Positions 35,381 to 45,000 of a DNA stretch of 64,000 nt are shown piece by piece. Below the pieces are notes generated by a model, which saw only the letters and a list, made by a program, of their open reading frames with translations, was not told where the DNA came from and did no database searches. Source of the DNA: an uncultured Flavobacteriaceae bacterium (GTDB taxonomy: Bacteria; Bacteroidota; Bacteroidia; Flavobacteriales; Flavobacteriaceae); NCBI GenBank assembly GCA_943789365.1, contig CALSTV010000001.1, positions 2,852,001 through 2,916,000 on the forward strand, given 5' to 3'. Positions within the stretch are counted from its first letter, which is position 1. Every line of letters begins with the position of its first letter. Both the position numbers and the translations under genes were made by a program.

Positions 35381-37105
35381 CTACCATTCTGGTTTTTGAT
35401 CAAGTAAGTTGTTAATGTTTACTTCTTGTTGTGGGTAGGGCAATGACATATGTTTTGTCTCATCAAAGAATTGTCCTGATCTTAAAAATGCGTTGTGATT
35501 TTCATTTGTCGGACTGTAATCTGGGTTTCCAATGATGGTGGCGTTTAATAAGTCTAATTTTGTACCTAAGAGTTCCCAACGGATTAAGTCGCGTTTACGA
35601 AGTCCTTCATAACACAATTCACGTAAGCGTTCGTCTACCAATTCGTTAAAAAACAATTCTGTTGAAGCTACTACACCGGCACGTCCGGTTGCTTCTATAG
35701 GGATTAGTCCTGCGCGTGCTCTAACCTCATCTAAATATCCAATTGCCGTGGCTGTTGGACCGTTTAGTTCATTTTCTACTTCTGCCGCCATCAACAAAAT
35801 GTCTGAATATCTGAGTACAGGGAAGTTTACACCTGTAAAATTTCTATTGGGTGTTGGATTGGCTTCTAATAAAATATAAGGCTCAATTTCACCTTCTTCT
35901 GGTGTGATGTCTAAATCATCATAATTTGCAGGTTCCCAACGTTTGAATTTTCCTGGGCAATAGTTAGATGCTAGTGTGCTGGTTACACGTTTTGCGTCAC
36001 CACTTCCTGTATATTGCATTTCTGGAAGATTCCACAGTAAACGCAATTGGTCATTGTTTGCGGTGTATAAATCTTTTAATAACGGACTTGCGTTTTCCAT
36101 AGCATAGGCACCTGGGTATCCGTCGTTTCCTCCTCCAAAAGAAAAGGCAAGACCATTTAAACCTCCAATTCTACCATGGGCATCTATTCCTGTTTCTCTT
36201 AAATATCTAAAGGAGATTTCAAAAATGGATTCGTTGGTGTCGTACCTATTTTCAATATAGCTTAAGAAATGATCCCTGTAAGCATCTTTTGTTACTACAA
36301 GTTTAGGTCCATCTCCATTGTCGACAAATTCGAATTCGGAGGTGTCCATCACGAACTGTCCTGAGTTGATAACAATTTCGCATTGTTCTAGTGCTAAGGC
36401 GTATTTGCTCGCGTCTTTCATTGGGTACCCTGCCATTTTTAAATAGACTCTTGCCATAAGACCATGAGCAGCCATGCTGTTCGCTCTACCTTGTGTGTAA
36501 TTAGCATCTGTAATGGCAGGCAAGTTTTCAGCGGCAAAGGTGAAGTCGCTTATGATTTGAGCATACAATTCTTCTAAAGTTGAAGGCGCCATATTGTTTA
36601 CAGATTGATCCAGCGTTGAACTCAATGGCATAGGTACTTGTTCCCACCAGTCTACCAATAATGAATAGGCATGTGCTCTTAAAAAACGAGCTTCTCCAAT
36701 TAATGCATTGTATTCTTCTTCTTCAATATTTTCTTTGTTTAATCGCTCCAAAAACATATTGCTTAGATTGATAACTTGATACAAGGCTGTCCATAAGTCT
36801 TTTACATATCTGTCTGCCGAGGTATGTCTGTACAAACCAACGGTCCAATTTTCGTTGTAACGTCTGTTGTAATAGCCTTCATCTGTACCGGATTCCATAA
36901 TTACAGACATTGATTGTCCGTAAACTTGGTCACTTGCCAGGTAAGAATAGATTCCTGCAAGGGCAATTTCAGCTTCAGCGGTATTGGAATAGAAATCGTC
37001 AATTCCCCAGGTTGATCTTGGCTCTTCATCCAAAAAATCGGAACAGCTCGTCAAAAGGGCAATACTTGTGAAGAGGCCTAAAAAGATTTTATTTATATTT
37101 TTCAT
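35381..37105 (-). CDS. susD: SusD/RagB-family surface glycan-binding lipoprotein
   Basis: 574 residues. The lipoprotein signal ends in LLTSC (Cys21), followed by SDFLDEEP, the characteristic SusD N-terminus. The TPR-like helical core and the C-terminal part (DERLRELCYEGLRKRDLIRWELLG, NP.Y, and a terminal LPYPQQEVNIN) are standard. It lies 33 bp downstream of SusC and would form the lid of the SusCD import complex, selecting oligosaccharides at the outer membrane. Nothing is missing relative to family length. The ligand is inferred from the locus. Confidence 0.96.
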   Translation of the reverse strand: MKNINKIFLGLFTSIALLTSCSDFLDEEPRSTWGIDDFYSNTAEAEIALAGIYSYLASDQVYGQSMSVIMESGTDEGYYNRRYNENWTVGLYRHTSADRYVKDLWTALYQVINLSNMFLERLNKENIEEEEYNALIGEARFLRAHAYSLLVDWWEQVPMPLSSTLDQSVNNMAPSTLEELYAQIISDFTFAAENLPAITDANYTQGRANSMAAHGLMARVYLKMAGYPMKDASKYALALEQCEIVINSGQFVMDTSEFEFVDNGDGPKLVVTKDAYRDHFLSYIENRYDTNESIFEISFRYLRETGIDAHGRIGGLNGLAFSFGGGNDGYPGAYAMENASPLLKDLYTANNDQLRLLWNLPEMQYTGSGDAKRVTSTLASNYCPGKFKRWEPANYDDLDITPEEGEIEPYILLEANPTPNRNFTGVNFPVLRYSDILLMAAEVENELNGPTATAIGYLDEVRARAGLIPIEATGRAGVVASTELFFNELVDERLRELCYEGLRKRDLIRWELLGTKLDLLNATIIGNPDYSPTNENHNAFLRSGQFFDETKHMSLPYPQQEVNINNLLDQKPEW

Positions 37106-37138
37106 AATGTGTGTTTTTAAGTTTTCTACAATTATTGC

Positions 37139-40100
37139 TTAGAATGTAATGTCTATTCCTGTCATGATGGTCGTACTTTGCGGGTAAGCAGAGTAGTCTA
37201 ATCTAGGTGTTAATGCTCCAAATTTACCTACGGATACATCTGGGTCATAGCCCGAATAGTTGGTCCATGTAAATAGGTTTTGACCTGTTACATGTATTCT
37301 CATGCTCTTAATTTTTAATTGAGCCGCAAAGTCTTCAGATAAGTTATAACCTAAAGAAACTGTTTTTAGCTTGATATAAGATCCGTCTTCTACATGTCTG
37401 TTGTCAATTTGATTTCCTTTAGGAGGTGCTCCATAGACGTTAGAATAACGAATGGTTCCAACATTTGTATCGCTGTTTAATGGAGTCCAAGCATCTAGAA
37501 GGGCAGGGAACCCACTATTTCTTCCAGCACCAGGCACTTCAAATACCGCTTTGTTTGTGTTTAAAATATCGAAGCCAGAAGACCATTGTAATAAGAATGT
37601 AAAGTCTAATGGACCGTATTCAAAACTATTCGATAAACCACCAAAATGATCTGGGTTAGGGTTTCCTATGATCACTCTGTCGTCTGCGTTTATGGTGCCA
37701 TCACCATTTTGGTCAATAAATTTTACCGATCCAGGGGCTACAGGTAAGGTTCCGTTATCTGGAATTCCATCTTTTAAGACATAAGTTTGCAGACCGTTAT
37801 CCCAATTGAAATCCTCAAGTTGGTAAATTCTATCAAACTTCAATCCATACATCATTCCTACAGGTTGCCCAACTTGAGTTATGTATTGGTATTCAGGGTA
37901 AGACTGATTCCATTCAGGATCTGTATAAATTGCTTCTTGTCCTTGATTTAAGGCTAGTGTTTTGTTTTTGTTGAATGAGATATTGAAAGAGCTCGTCCAT
38001 CTAAAGTTACCCGTTTGAATATTTGTAGAGTTCAATGTAATCTCTAAACCTTGATTTTGAACTTTTCCTACGTTTTGCTGTACTCTGTCGAAACCGGCAT
38101 GTGGTGCCATTTCTGCATTCAATAATAAATCAGAGGTTTCTTTTTTGTAGTAATCTATAGTGGCTTCAAGCTTTTGGTTGAAGAGCCCTAAATCTAAACC
38201 GATATTGGTTTGTGCTGTGGTTTCCCAGCGTAAATCTGGAACTCCTAAATTACTTTGGTATGCACCAGGAACATAGTTTTGTTCTGGTCCCCATACATAA
38301 CCACTAGATGTGCTTGCATTGAGTTGACTATAGGCATCGTAGTCACCAATTCTATTGTTTCCTGTTTTTCCCCAACCAATTCTCAACTTGGCGAAAGAAA
38401 TAGCATCGATGTCCATCATAAAGTCTTCATCGCTAAACTTCCAAGCAGCAGAGAAAGACGGGAAGTATCCCCAACGGTTGTCTTCACTAAATTTAGAAGA
38501 ACCATCTGCTCTATAGGTTGCTGTTAATAAGTATTTGCTTTTATATGCATAGTTTACACGCGCAAAATAAGACAGAAGTGTGTTTCCTGAATAACTTGTA
38601 ACAGGAATAGAAGGCGATAATCCCAAGTCTAATTTCGCAATACCAAAGAGGTCCGTAGGGATTTCAGAGTTTTTCATACGAGCGTATTCGCTGTCTCTTT
38701 TTTGAGCTTCCATCCCTCCCAATAGGGTCATGTTGTGTTTTCCAATTTTCTTTTTATAAGTCAAGGTGTTGGAGGTAGAAAGGGTTTGATAACGTCTTGT
38801 TGTTAGGGTACCATTGATATGGTCTGTTCCTCGGGTACCTTGGTAGGTTTCTTGTCCAAAAAACAAGGTTTCATTTCTGTTGTCAATTTGATACGTACCA
38901 GACATTCTCAGGTAGAAGTTCGGTTTAAATTTATGCGTCAAAGCCAAAGATCCACGAATCACATCCGAACGGTTTTGTCGATCTGTGTTTTCCAAATTTT
39001 TAATGGGGTTAAAAAGGTAACGTTGGTTGTCTACATCGTAATCGATTCCACCTTCTTCTAAACCGTCGTCATTGATAGGTTCTACAGGTCTAAATTGAAT
39101 AGCATCTCTAATAATACTTGTGTATTTGTTACCAGAAATGGTAGGTCCATTTCTATTCAAATGACTGTATTGGATGTATCCGTTAAAGCTTGTTTTTGAG
39201 TTTACTTTATGACTGAATTTTAAGTTGTTTAATAATTTTTTAAATCCAGTATTTAGCATAGTACCTTCTTGGTCTAGGTATTCCGCAGAAAAGTACAAAC
39301 GAGAGGTTTGGTTACCGCCACTTAAACTTGCATTATATCTGGTTGTTGAGGCTAACTGGAAAATTTCATCTTGCCAGCTTGTTCCTTCCATGTCTCTATA
39401 TAGCTCTGGGTCAATCCAATCACCTTCAAAATAGCCTTGGTATTGTCCTGGTACATAGTTGTCTAATGCTTTTGCAATGTTTTCTTGGTGTTTTACGTAT
39501 TGGTATGGACTTAGTACTTCCAATCTATTTGGAATCCATTGTGTACTGTGCGCAACACTTACCTTTACGTCTGTTTTTCCATCACTACGACCTTCTTTAG
39601 TGGTAATTATGATGACTCCATTTGCTGCTCTTGAACCATATATTGCAGTTGCAGAAGCGTCTTTTAGAATATCGAAGCTTTCAATATCGCTGGTGCTGAT
39701 ACTTGCAGGGTCGAAATCTTCTAAAGGAATTCCATCGACCACATAAAGAGGCGAATTGTCACCTGTAATGGAGTTTCCACCACGAATTACAATATTCATA
39801 CTTTCTCCAGGAGTACCATCTACAGAGGTAATTTGCACCCCTGAAACACGACCTGCCAAGGCTTGGTCAAAGTTTGTAGTAGCTGTATTCACCAAATCTT
39901 CGGCGTCAATTTTGGCGATAGCACCTGTAAGGTCTTTTTTCTTTACAGTTCCATAACCAACCACAACAACTTCTTCTAGTCCTACACTAGATTCTGCCAT
40001 TTGAACATTGAGGCTTTCTTTATCTTCAATTTGAACTTCTTGCGTTTCAAATCCTACATAACTAAATAAGAGCACATCTTCTGAGGTTATATTCGTCAAA

Positions 40101-40276
40101 AGATACAATCCATCAAAATCTGAAGTGGTTCCTTTGGCTTGTCCTTGTACAATGATAGATACACCAGGCAAAGGATTTCCTTCGGAGTCTGTTATCGTTC
40201 CACTGATGCTGTTTTGTGCAAAAGCTGTGAGCGGTGCTATGATGCAAACCATCACAAATATGAGTATTTTTTTCAT
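37139..40276 (-). CDS. susC: SusC/RagA-family TonB-dependent oligosaccharide transporter
   Basis: 1045 residues: signal peptide (1-20), a carboxypeptidase-regulatory-like beta-sandwich (about 22-100, ISGTITDSEGNPLPGVSI), a plug domain (about 115-225) with the SusC signature block (SFDILKDASATAIYGSRAANG), and a 22-strand barrel ending in an aromatic residue (DITF). There is no N-terminal signalling extension of the anti-sigma type, which fits control by a hybrid two-component system. It imports lyase products with TonB energy. It lies 32 bp after the interrupted lipoprotein gene and 33 bp before SusD. Confidence 0.97.
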   Translation of the reverse strand: MKKILIFVMVCIIAPLTAFAQNSISGTITDSEGNPLPGVSIIVQGQAKGTTSDFDGLYLLTNITSEDVLLFSYVGFETQEVQIEDKESLNVQMAESSVGLEEVVVVGYGTVKKKDLTGAIAKIDAEDLVNTATTNFDQALAGRVSGVQITSVDGTPGESMNIVIRGGNSITGDNSPLYVVDGIPLEDFDPASISTSDIESFDILKDASATAIYGSRAANGVIIITTKEGRSDGKTDVKVSVAHSTQWIPNRLEVLSPYQYVKHQENIAKALDNYVPGQYQGYFEGDWIDPELYRDMEGTSWQDEIFQLASTTRYNASLSGGNQTSRLYFSAEYLDQEGTMLNTGFKKLLNNLKFSHKVNSKTSFNGYIQYSHLNRNGPTISGNKYTSIIRDAIQFRPVEPINDDGLEEGGIDYDVDNQRYLFNPIKNLENTDRQNRSDVIRGSLALTHKFKPNFYLRMSGTYQIDNRNETLFFGQETYQGTRGTDHINGTLTTRRYQTLSTSNTLTYKKKIGKHNMTLLGGMEAQKRDSEYARMKNSEIPTDLFGIAKLDLGLSPSIPVTSYSGNTLLSYFARVNYAYKSKYLLTATYRADGSSKFSEDNRWGYFPSFSAAWKFSDEDFMMDIDAISFAKLRIGWGKTGNNRIGDYDAYSQLNASTSSGYVWGPEQNYVPGAYQSNLGVPDLRWETTAQTNIGLDLGLFNQKLEATIDYYKKETSDLLLNAEMAPHAGFDRVQQNVGKVQNQGLEITLNSTNIQTGNFRWTSSFNISFNKNKTLALNQGQEAIYTDPEWNQSYPEYQYITQVGQPVGMMYGLKFDRIYQLEDFNWDNGLQTYVLKDGIPDNGTLPVAPGSVKFIDQNGDGTINADDRVIIGNPNPDHFGGLSNSFEYGPLDFTFLLQWSSGFDILNTNKAVFEVPGAGRNSGFPALLDAWTPLNSDTNVGTIRYSNVYGAPPKGNQIDNRHVEDGSYIKLKTVSLGYNLSEDFAAQLKIKSMRIHVTGQNLFTWTNYSGYDPDVSVGKFGALTPRLDYSAYPQSTTIMTGIDITF

Positions 40277-40308
40277 TTGGTATATTTTAAATGTTGTAAT
40301 GATTTGGT

Positions 40309-41169
40309 TTATTCTTCTGAGGCTTTGAAGTGTACATCTGAGATATAGTATCTACCAGGTCTACCCGCACTTCCAGACGAAGGTTTTCCTGGACCTTCAT
40401 ATAGAGATACAATTCTGAATTTCACTGCGAAACTTTTAGAACTTTTGTAGGTATTTAGATTCATTTCATTCCGAACCCATTTACCATCGGCGTTTCTAGA
40501 AGTGTCTTTTTTACCATCGGGATCACCGGCTCCTAATTTTTGGTCACCTGGGTAAGGAGTCCCAATGAATGGAGTACTTGTGGTACTATTTATTTGGCAG
40601 GATAACTGGTCGTTAATTTGTGTCCAGGTAGAAGTTGCGTCTTCACCCGTGTAGTTTTCTGAAATGTAAATCTCTAATTCTGTAGGGGTACCACCATCGG
40701 TCATGTATTCAACATATTGGTTTTTTGAATAGAATACCATGGATAAGTTGTAACCTAAGCTGTATTGCGTTAAGTCTTGAGGATTTATGGTTACAAAAGA
40801 TTCGTGCGGTTCCCAATCGTCTGCCGTCATATTCGTCCATATAGACTTATTACCAATCACGCTTTCTGGACGTTCTGAAGCGGCTAGGGGTGCCGGAGCG
40901 GCCTGTAACCAGGTTCTGTAATCTGTAACATCTCCCGCTTTGACTACTGTTTTTTCGTAACCATACAATTTGTTTTCAGCTTGTAAGGTAGGGTAGAAGA
41001 AGTAGTTTGTAAGTTTAGGTAAGTCTACTGGCGCATTTGATGCTACCAATATTAGGAAGCTTTCTCCTTGAAACATGGTCGTTTCTTGAGAGATGTTTGA
41101 AGTTACTAATACTTCTGGATATAAGTAGGTGTCTTCATCGACTGTAAAGCCGTCTTTAAGGGAGATAAT
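40309..41169 (-). pseudogene. C-terminal part of surface lipoprotein separated by an in-frame TGA
   Basis: Reading continues without a frame change from the TGA at 41172-41170 through 31 codons (IISLKDGFTVDEDTYLYPEV...) to the Met at 41076 and on to the stop at 40309, giving about 286 codons after the stop. The region contains a beta-sandwich (about 210 residues, INPQDLTQYSLGYNLSMVF to YYISDVHF) related to the module in the T9SS proteins at 4680 and 6398, of DUF5017/choice-of-anchor type. It would be the glycan-binding part of the lipoprotein. If the Met at 41076 were used, the product would lack a signal peptide and be cytoplasmic. A single base (GGA to TGA) explains the break. Confidence 0.8.
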
Positions 41170-41853
41170 TCAAGTTTCCTTATCGATATTTAGGTTTTCT
41201 TCTTGGTTTTCTGTTCCCAACGCAAATGTTACGTCTGGGTTTCCTGTAATTAAATAAGGTTGTGTAGTGGTGCCGCCAGAACCTACAACGATGTTTTGGG
41301 CAATAGGGGAGTACAATAGATTGGTTACCAGTCCCGGTCCTACACCCAAATGGAATACATCTTCAAAAACCGTTTCTTTTGGAACGTCATTAACAAACGT
41401 AGTTACTTTAACTGTAAAGTAGTAATCGTCAATACCAAATTGATTTTCATCAGCAATACTAATTCTACCACTTTTACTGGTGTTGATACCTATATAGGTT
41501 TTAATAGTATCTCCGTCTACCACATAATAATCTTCGGGTCTTAGGTTTTTTTCCTCTTCTATAGGGTTTTCAATGCTAACATCATTCATATAAGAAGCAT
41601 CCAAGATGGTGCCGTCTGCTTTTCTAGCTGAAACAATTTCGTAATAAGGAGGTAATCCACCTGTATTTATTGCGGGTACTCCAGTTTTTAATGCTGCATT
41701 TTCTCTCGCATTCAGTACTTCGAAATACGATAGGTTCGAAGGCGCTTCAATGTCCTCAATAAGAGGGTCTGTAGTAAACGTGTCTTGTTGACATCCTATA
41801 AGGAGCACAAAACAGCCAATTACTAACAAAATTATGTTTAGGTTGTTTTTCAT
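41170..41853 (-). CDS. N-terminal part of SusE-position surface lipoprotein (truncated by TGA)
   Basis: 227 residues ending at TGA 41172-41170. The lipoprotein signal (LLVIGCFVLLIGC, Cys21) is followed by a first domain with NLSYFEVLNAR and GLPPYYEIVSARKADG, and an Ig/cadherin-like repeat (GRISIADENQFGIDDYYFTVKVTT). The protein breaks inside the next repeat at FALGTENQEENLNIDKET; in such domains this is normally followed by Gly and a strand like IISLKDG, exactly what the downstream frame encodes. It is the first gene of the susCD operon, 224 bp from the regulator gene, in the position of a SusE/F-like glycan-binding lipoprotein. As encoded it keeps the anchor but loses the binding module. Confidence 0.82.
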   Translation of the reverse strand: MKNNLNIILLVIGCFVLLIGCQQDTFTTDPLIEDIEAPSNLSYFEVLNARENAALKTGVPAINTGGLPPYYEIVSARKADGTILDASYMNDVSIENPIEEEKNLRPEDYYVVDGDTIKTYIGINTSKSGRISIADENQFGIDDYYFTVKVTTFVNDVPKETVFEDVFHLGVGPGLVTNLLYSPIAQNIVVGSGGTTTQPYLITGNPDVTFALGTENQEENLNIDKET

Positions 41854-41889
41854 GAGTAGTAGATTTGTTTTTGGTTGATGTTCTGAACT

Positions 41890-41957
41890 GTAAAATTCAA
41901 AAATTGCATTGAAAATAGAGTGGTGTAAATTGTTCTAAGTAGCGGTGTGAATTGCTC
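41890..41957 (-). promoter_or_regulatory. PUL promoter G: 22-bp direct repeat plus -7 box in front of the susCD operon
   Basis: On the minus strand GAGCAATTCACACCGCT (from 41957) and GAACAATTTACACCACT (from 41935) are direct repeats spaced exactly 22 bp. Twenty bp further is GAATTTTAC (41898-41890), aligned with the -7 boxes of the other sites. The C run of the other sites is replaced by CACACC. This is the most regular copy of the motif and lies between the core operon and its likely regulator. Confidence 0.78.
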
Positions 41958-42077
41958 AAACCTTACTTTTACTGGGGTTTCCATTATGAATACACATAAG
42001 GATGGTTTGTTTTGAGGGCTACTTTTTTCTTTAAGTAGCTGTGAATAGTCGACAGTTAATTGACTAAAATAATGTTC

Positions 42078-45000
42078 CTAACTGTTTTTAGTTCGATAGG
42101 CTGAGGGCAGTTCACCAAATTGCTTTTTAAAACAGTTTCTAAAATATTTTAAATCGTTAAAACCAATTTCATAAGCAATTTCAGAGATGTTCATTTGCGT
42201 TTTTGCGATGAGCTGTGCTGCTTTTTTTAGTTTAATGGTTCTAATAAATTCGGTAATCGATTGGTCGGTTAGTGCTTTTAGCTTTCTGTAAAGAACAGAA
42301 CGACTCATGTTCATTTGTTCTGTAAAGACATAGACGTTGAATTCAGGGTCCGATAAATTGTCTTCAATAATTTGAATGGCTTTTTCTAAAAACAATTCAT
42401 CAGCAGAGGTGATGGTCAATTCTTTGGGTTTTAAAATGGCGTCTTTTTTAAATTTGCCAATTAGATTTTTTTGGGTTGCTAATAAATTGTCTACGCGCAC
42501 TTCGAGAATAGCTGCATCAAATGGTTTTGTAATGTATGCGTCTGCACCGATTTTATAGCCACGCTCTTGATGTGTACTGGCTGTTTTGGCGGTTAATAAT
42601 ACGATTGGAATATGACTAGTGGTCAAATTTGTTTTGATGTGTTTACAGAGTTCAAACCCATCCATTTCTGGCATCATGACGTCGCTCACAATGAGATCGA
42701 TATCATTTTTATGCGCAATAGTCACCGCTATTTTTCCGTTTTCAGCTTCGAATATATTGTATTTGTCTTTAAAAATGTCTTTTACAAAGTTGCGGACATC
42801 TGTATTGTCTTCCACAATAAGCAGGCTTGGCGTGTCTTTGTTGATTTCGGTTGCAACTGGTTGCTCATTTTGCTCTTTGCTGTTTTCACCTTCAATTAAA
42901 AAGGGTTTGTTGTCGCCTAAGTCTGAATTGAGTTGTCCTGTTTCTTCAACACATTCCGAATCCTTTAGATGCCCTCTTCCTATAAGGAATTTAACCGTGA
43001 AACTTGTACCTAGTTCCGCACTACTACTTACGCTAATTTTACCTTTATGTAGCTCTACCAAACTTTTAGTGAGCGCAAGCCCAATTCCGGTACCTGATTT
43101 GATACCCTCTTGGTCGAATCGATAAAAACGATCAAAAATATGCTGTAAATCTTCCCTAGGAATAATTTCACCAAAGTTGGTTATTTTTAAGATGAGTTCA
43201 TTTTTGCTGGTAGCTATTTCAATGAATATATCGTGATTGTCTGGCGAATATTTAAAAGCATTAGACAGCAAATTGAAAAGTATTTTTTTCATTTTAATTT
43301 TATCAAACCACAATTGAATGTCCTCGTCTTCTGTTTCAAAGGTGTATTTGATGTTCTTGTGATTTGCCAAGTCGTCAAAAGCAGCTTTTATGTTTTGCGC
43401 AAAACTGATAAAATTGGATTGGGCTGCGTGCAATTCTAATTTCCCAGATTCACTTTTTCGAAAATCGAGCAGTTGGGTAACTAATTGCAATAACATGTTG
43501 GCATTGCGTTGCATTATTTCATGCTGTTGTTGGATAAACGCATTTCCCATGTTCTCTTTAATCATGCGTTGAAGTGGTCCAATTATGAGTGTTAAAGGCG
43601 TTCGAAAATCATGTGAAATATTGGTAAACAATTTTAATTTCATTTGGTTTACTTCTTCGATACGTTCCTTATCTAACTTTTCTTGTTTGAGTTCATTTTT
43701 CTCTGAAATACGTGTAAGTATTAGTTTTCTCGTAAAATAGAGTATGGTGATTAACAGCAATACATACAGTAGGTATGCCCACCAAGTCTTCCATGGTGCA
43801 GGTTCAATATTTATTCGGATGCTTGCTCCTTTCTCATTCCATAGGCCATCATTGTTGGCTGCTTTTACTCTAAACACATAGTTCCCTTCGTCAATATTTG
43901 TATAGTTGGCTTCTTTTTTGTTGCCAATATAATTCCATTCTGTATCAAAACCTTCCAGTTTGTAAGCGAATTGGTTTTTTTCAGATTTTGAAAAACTCAA
44001 AGAGGTAAAATTGAAATTGAAATCGTTTTGTGTATAGGTCAAGTTAATTTGAGAGGTGGTGTCTGTGATATTTTTATAAGGAATGTTGTTTATTTTCAAC
44101 GCGTAAATATCAACATTGGGAATAAAGGTGTTTTCTGTAATGTCATTTGGGTTGAAATAGGTGATTCCATTGGTCCCGCCATAAATCAAAACACCGTTTT
44201 TAGTTTTGTGATAAGCGCCGTAATTGAACTCATTTCCTTGAAGTCCATCGAGTTCGTCAAAGTTTTTTATTTTTTTTGTTACTGTATTGAAGCGAAAAAT
44301 CCCATTGTTTGTACTGATCCATAAATCGTCTTCGTTTCCTGGTAGAATCCCATAGATTACTTCATTAGTAAGTCCTTGAGAAATGCCATATTTCTTTGTT
44401 TTTTTTGTGTTGAAATTGTATTCGAAGAGTCCCAGTCCTTCTGTTCCAATCCAAAGGATGTTGTTTGGTGCTTCATAAATACAATTGAAAGTTTGGGTTA
44501 CATCAGAGTCTGTCTCCAGCACTTTTATTTTGTCAATCTGTTTGGAGTTGATGTCAATTTGCTCCAATCCTTTTGAACTTCCTAAGAACAGGATGTTTGG
44601 ATTTAAAGACTGACTTATGTTTTCGGTAGATTTGTAGTTGTACTCTAAACGTGTGAATAACTCAGAACTACGGTCGTAGAATACAACTCCACCTGTAAGT
44701 GTTCCAATCCAGATATTGTGGTTTACATCTTCAAGCAGCGATAAAATTCTAAAATCTTTAATTTGAAATCCATCTGCTTGTTTTTGTTCGAACTTTTTAA
44801 AAATATAGGGCTTTTTAGAGCGGTCTAAAAAGTTAAGTCCGCCGTCGTGAGTACCAATCCAAAGGTTTCCTTCGTGGTCTTTTATCATCGACTTTACGTT
44901 GTTCGAACTTAGACTTCTAGGGGCTTTTTCATTATGGGTGTAATAGGTAAATCTACCGGATGTTTTGTTGTAATAATTAACACCACCACCTTCGGTACCT

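Noticed and set aside
41170-41172. Selenocysteine or programmed readthrough at the in-frame TGA of the lipoprotein
   Set aside because: No stem-loop of SECIS type is evident after the codon, the residue position is a normal Gly in such domains, and no selenocysteine genes are visible. A nonsense change or sequencing error is simpler.
42254-42264. TAATCGATTGG inside the hybrid regulator gene as another LacI operator
   Set aside because: It is within coding sequence, only half symmetric, and has no -7 box nearby. The similar GCAATCGATATGC at 20091 is likewise coding and imperfect.
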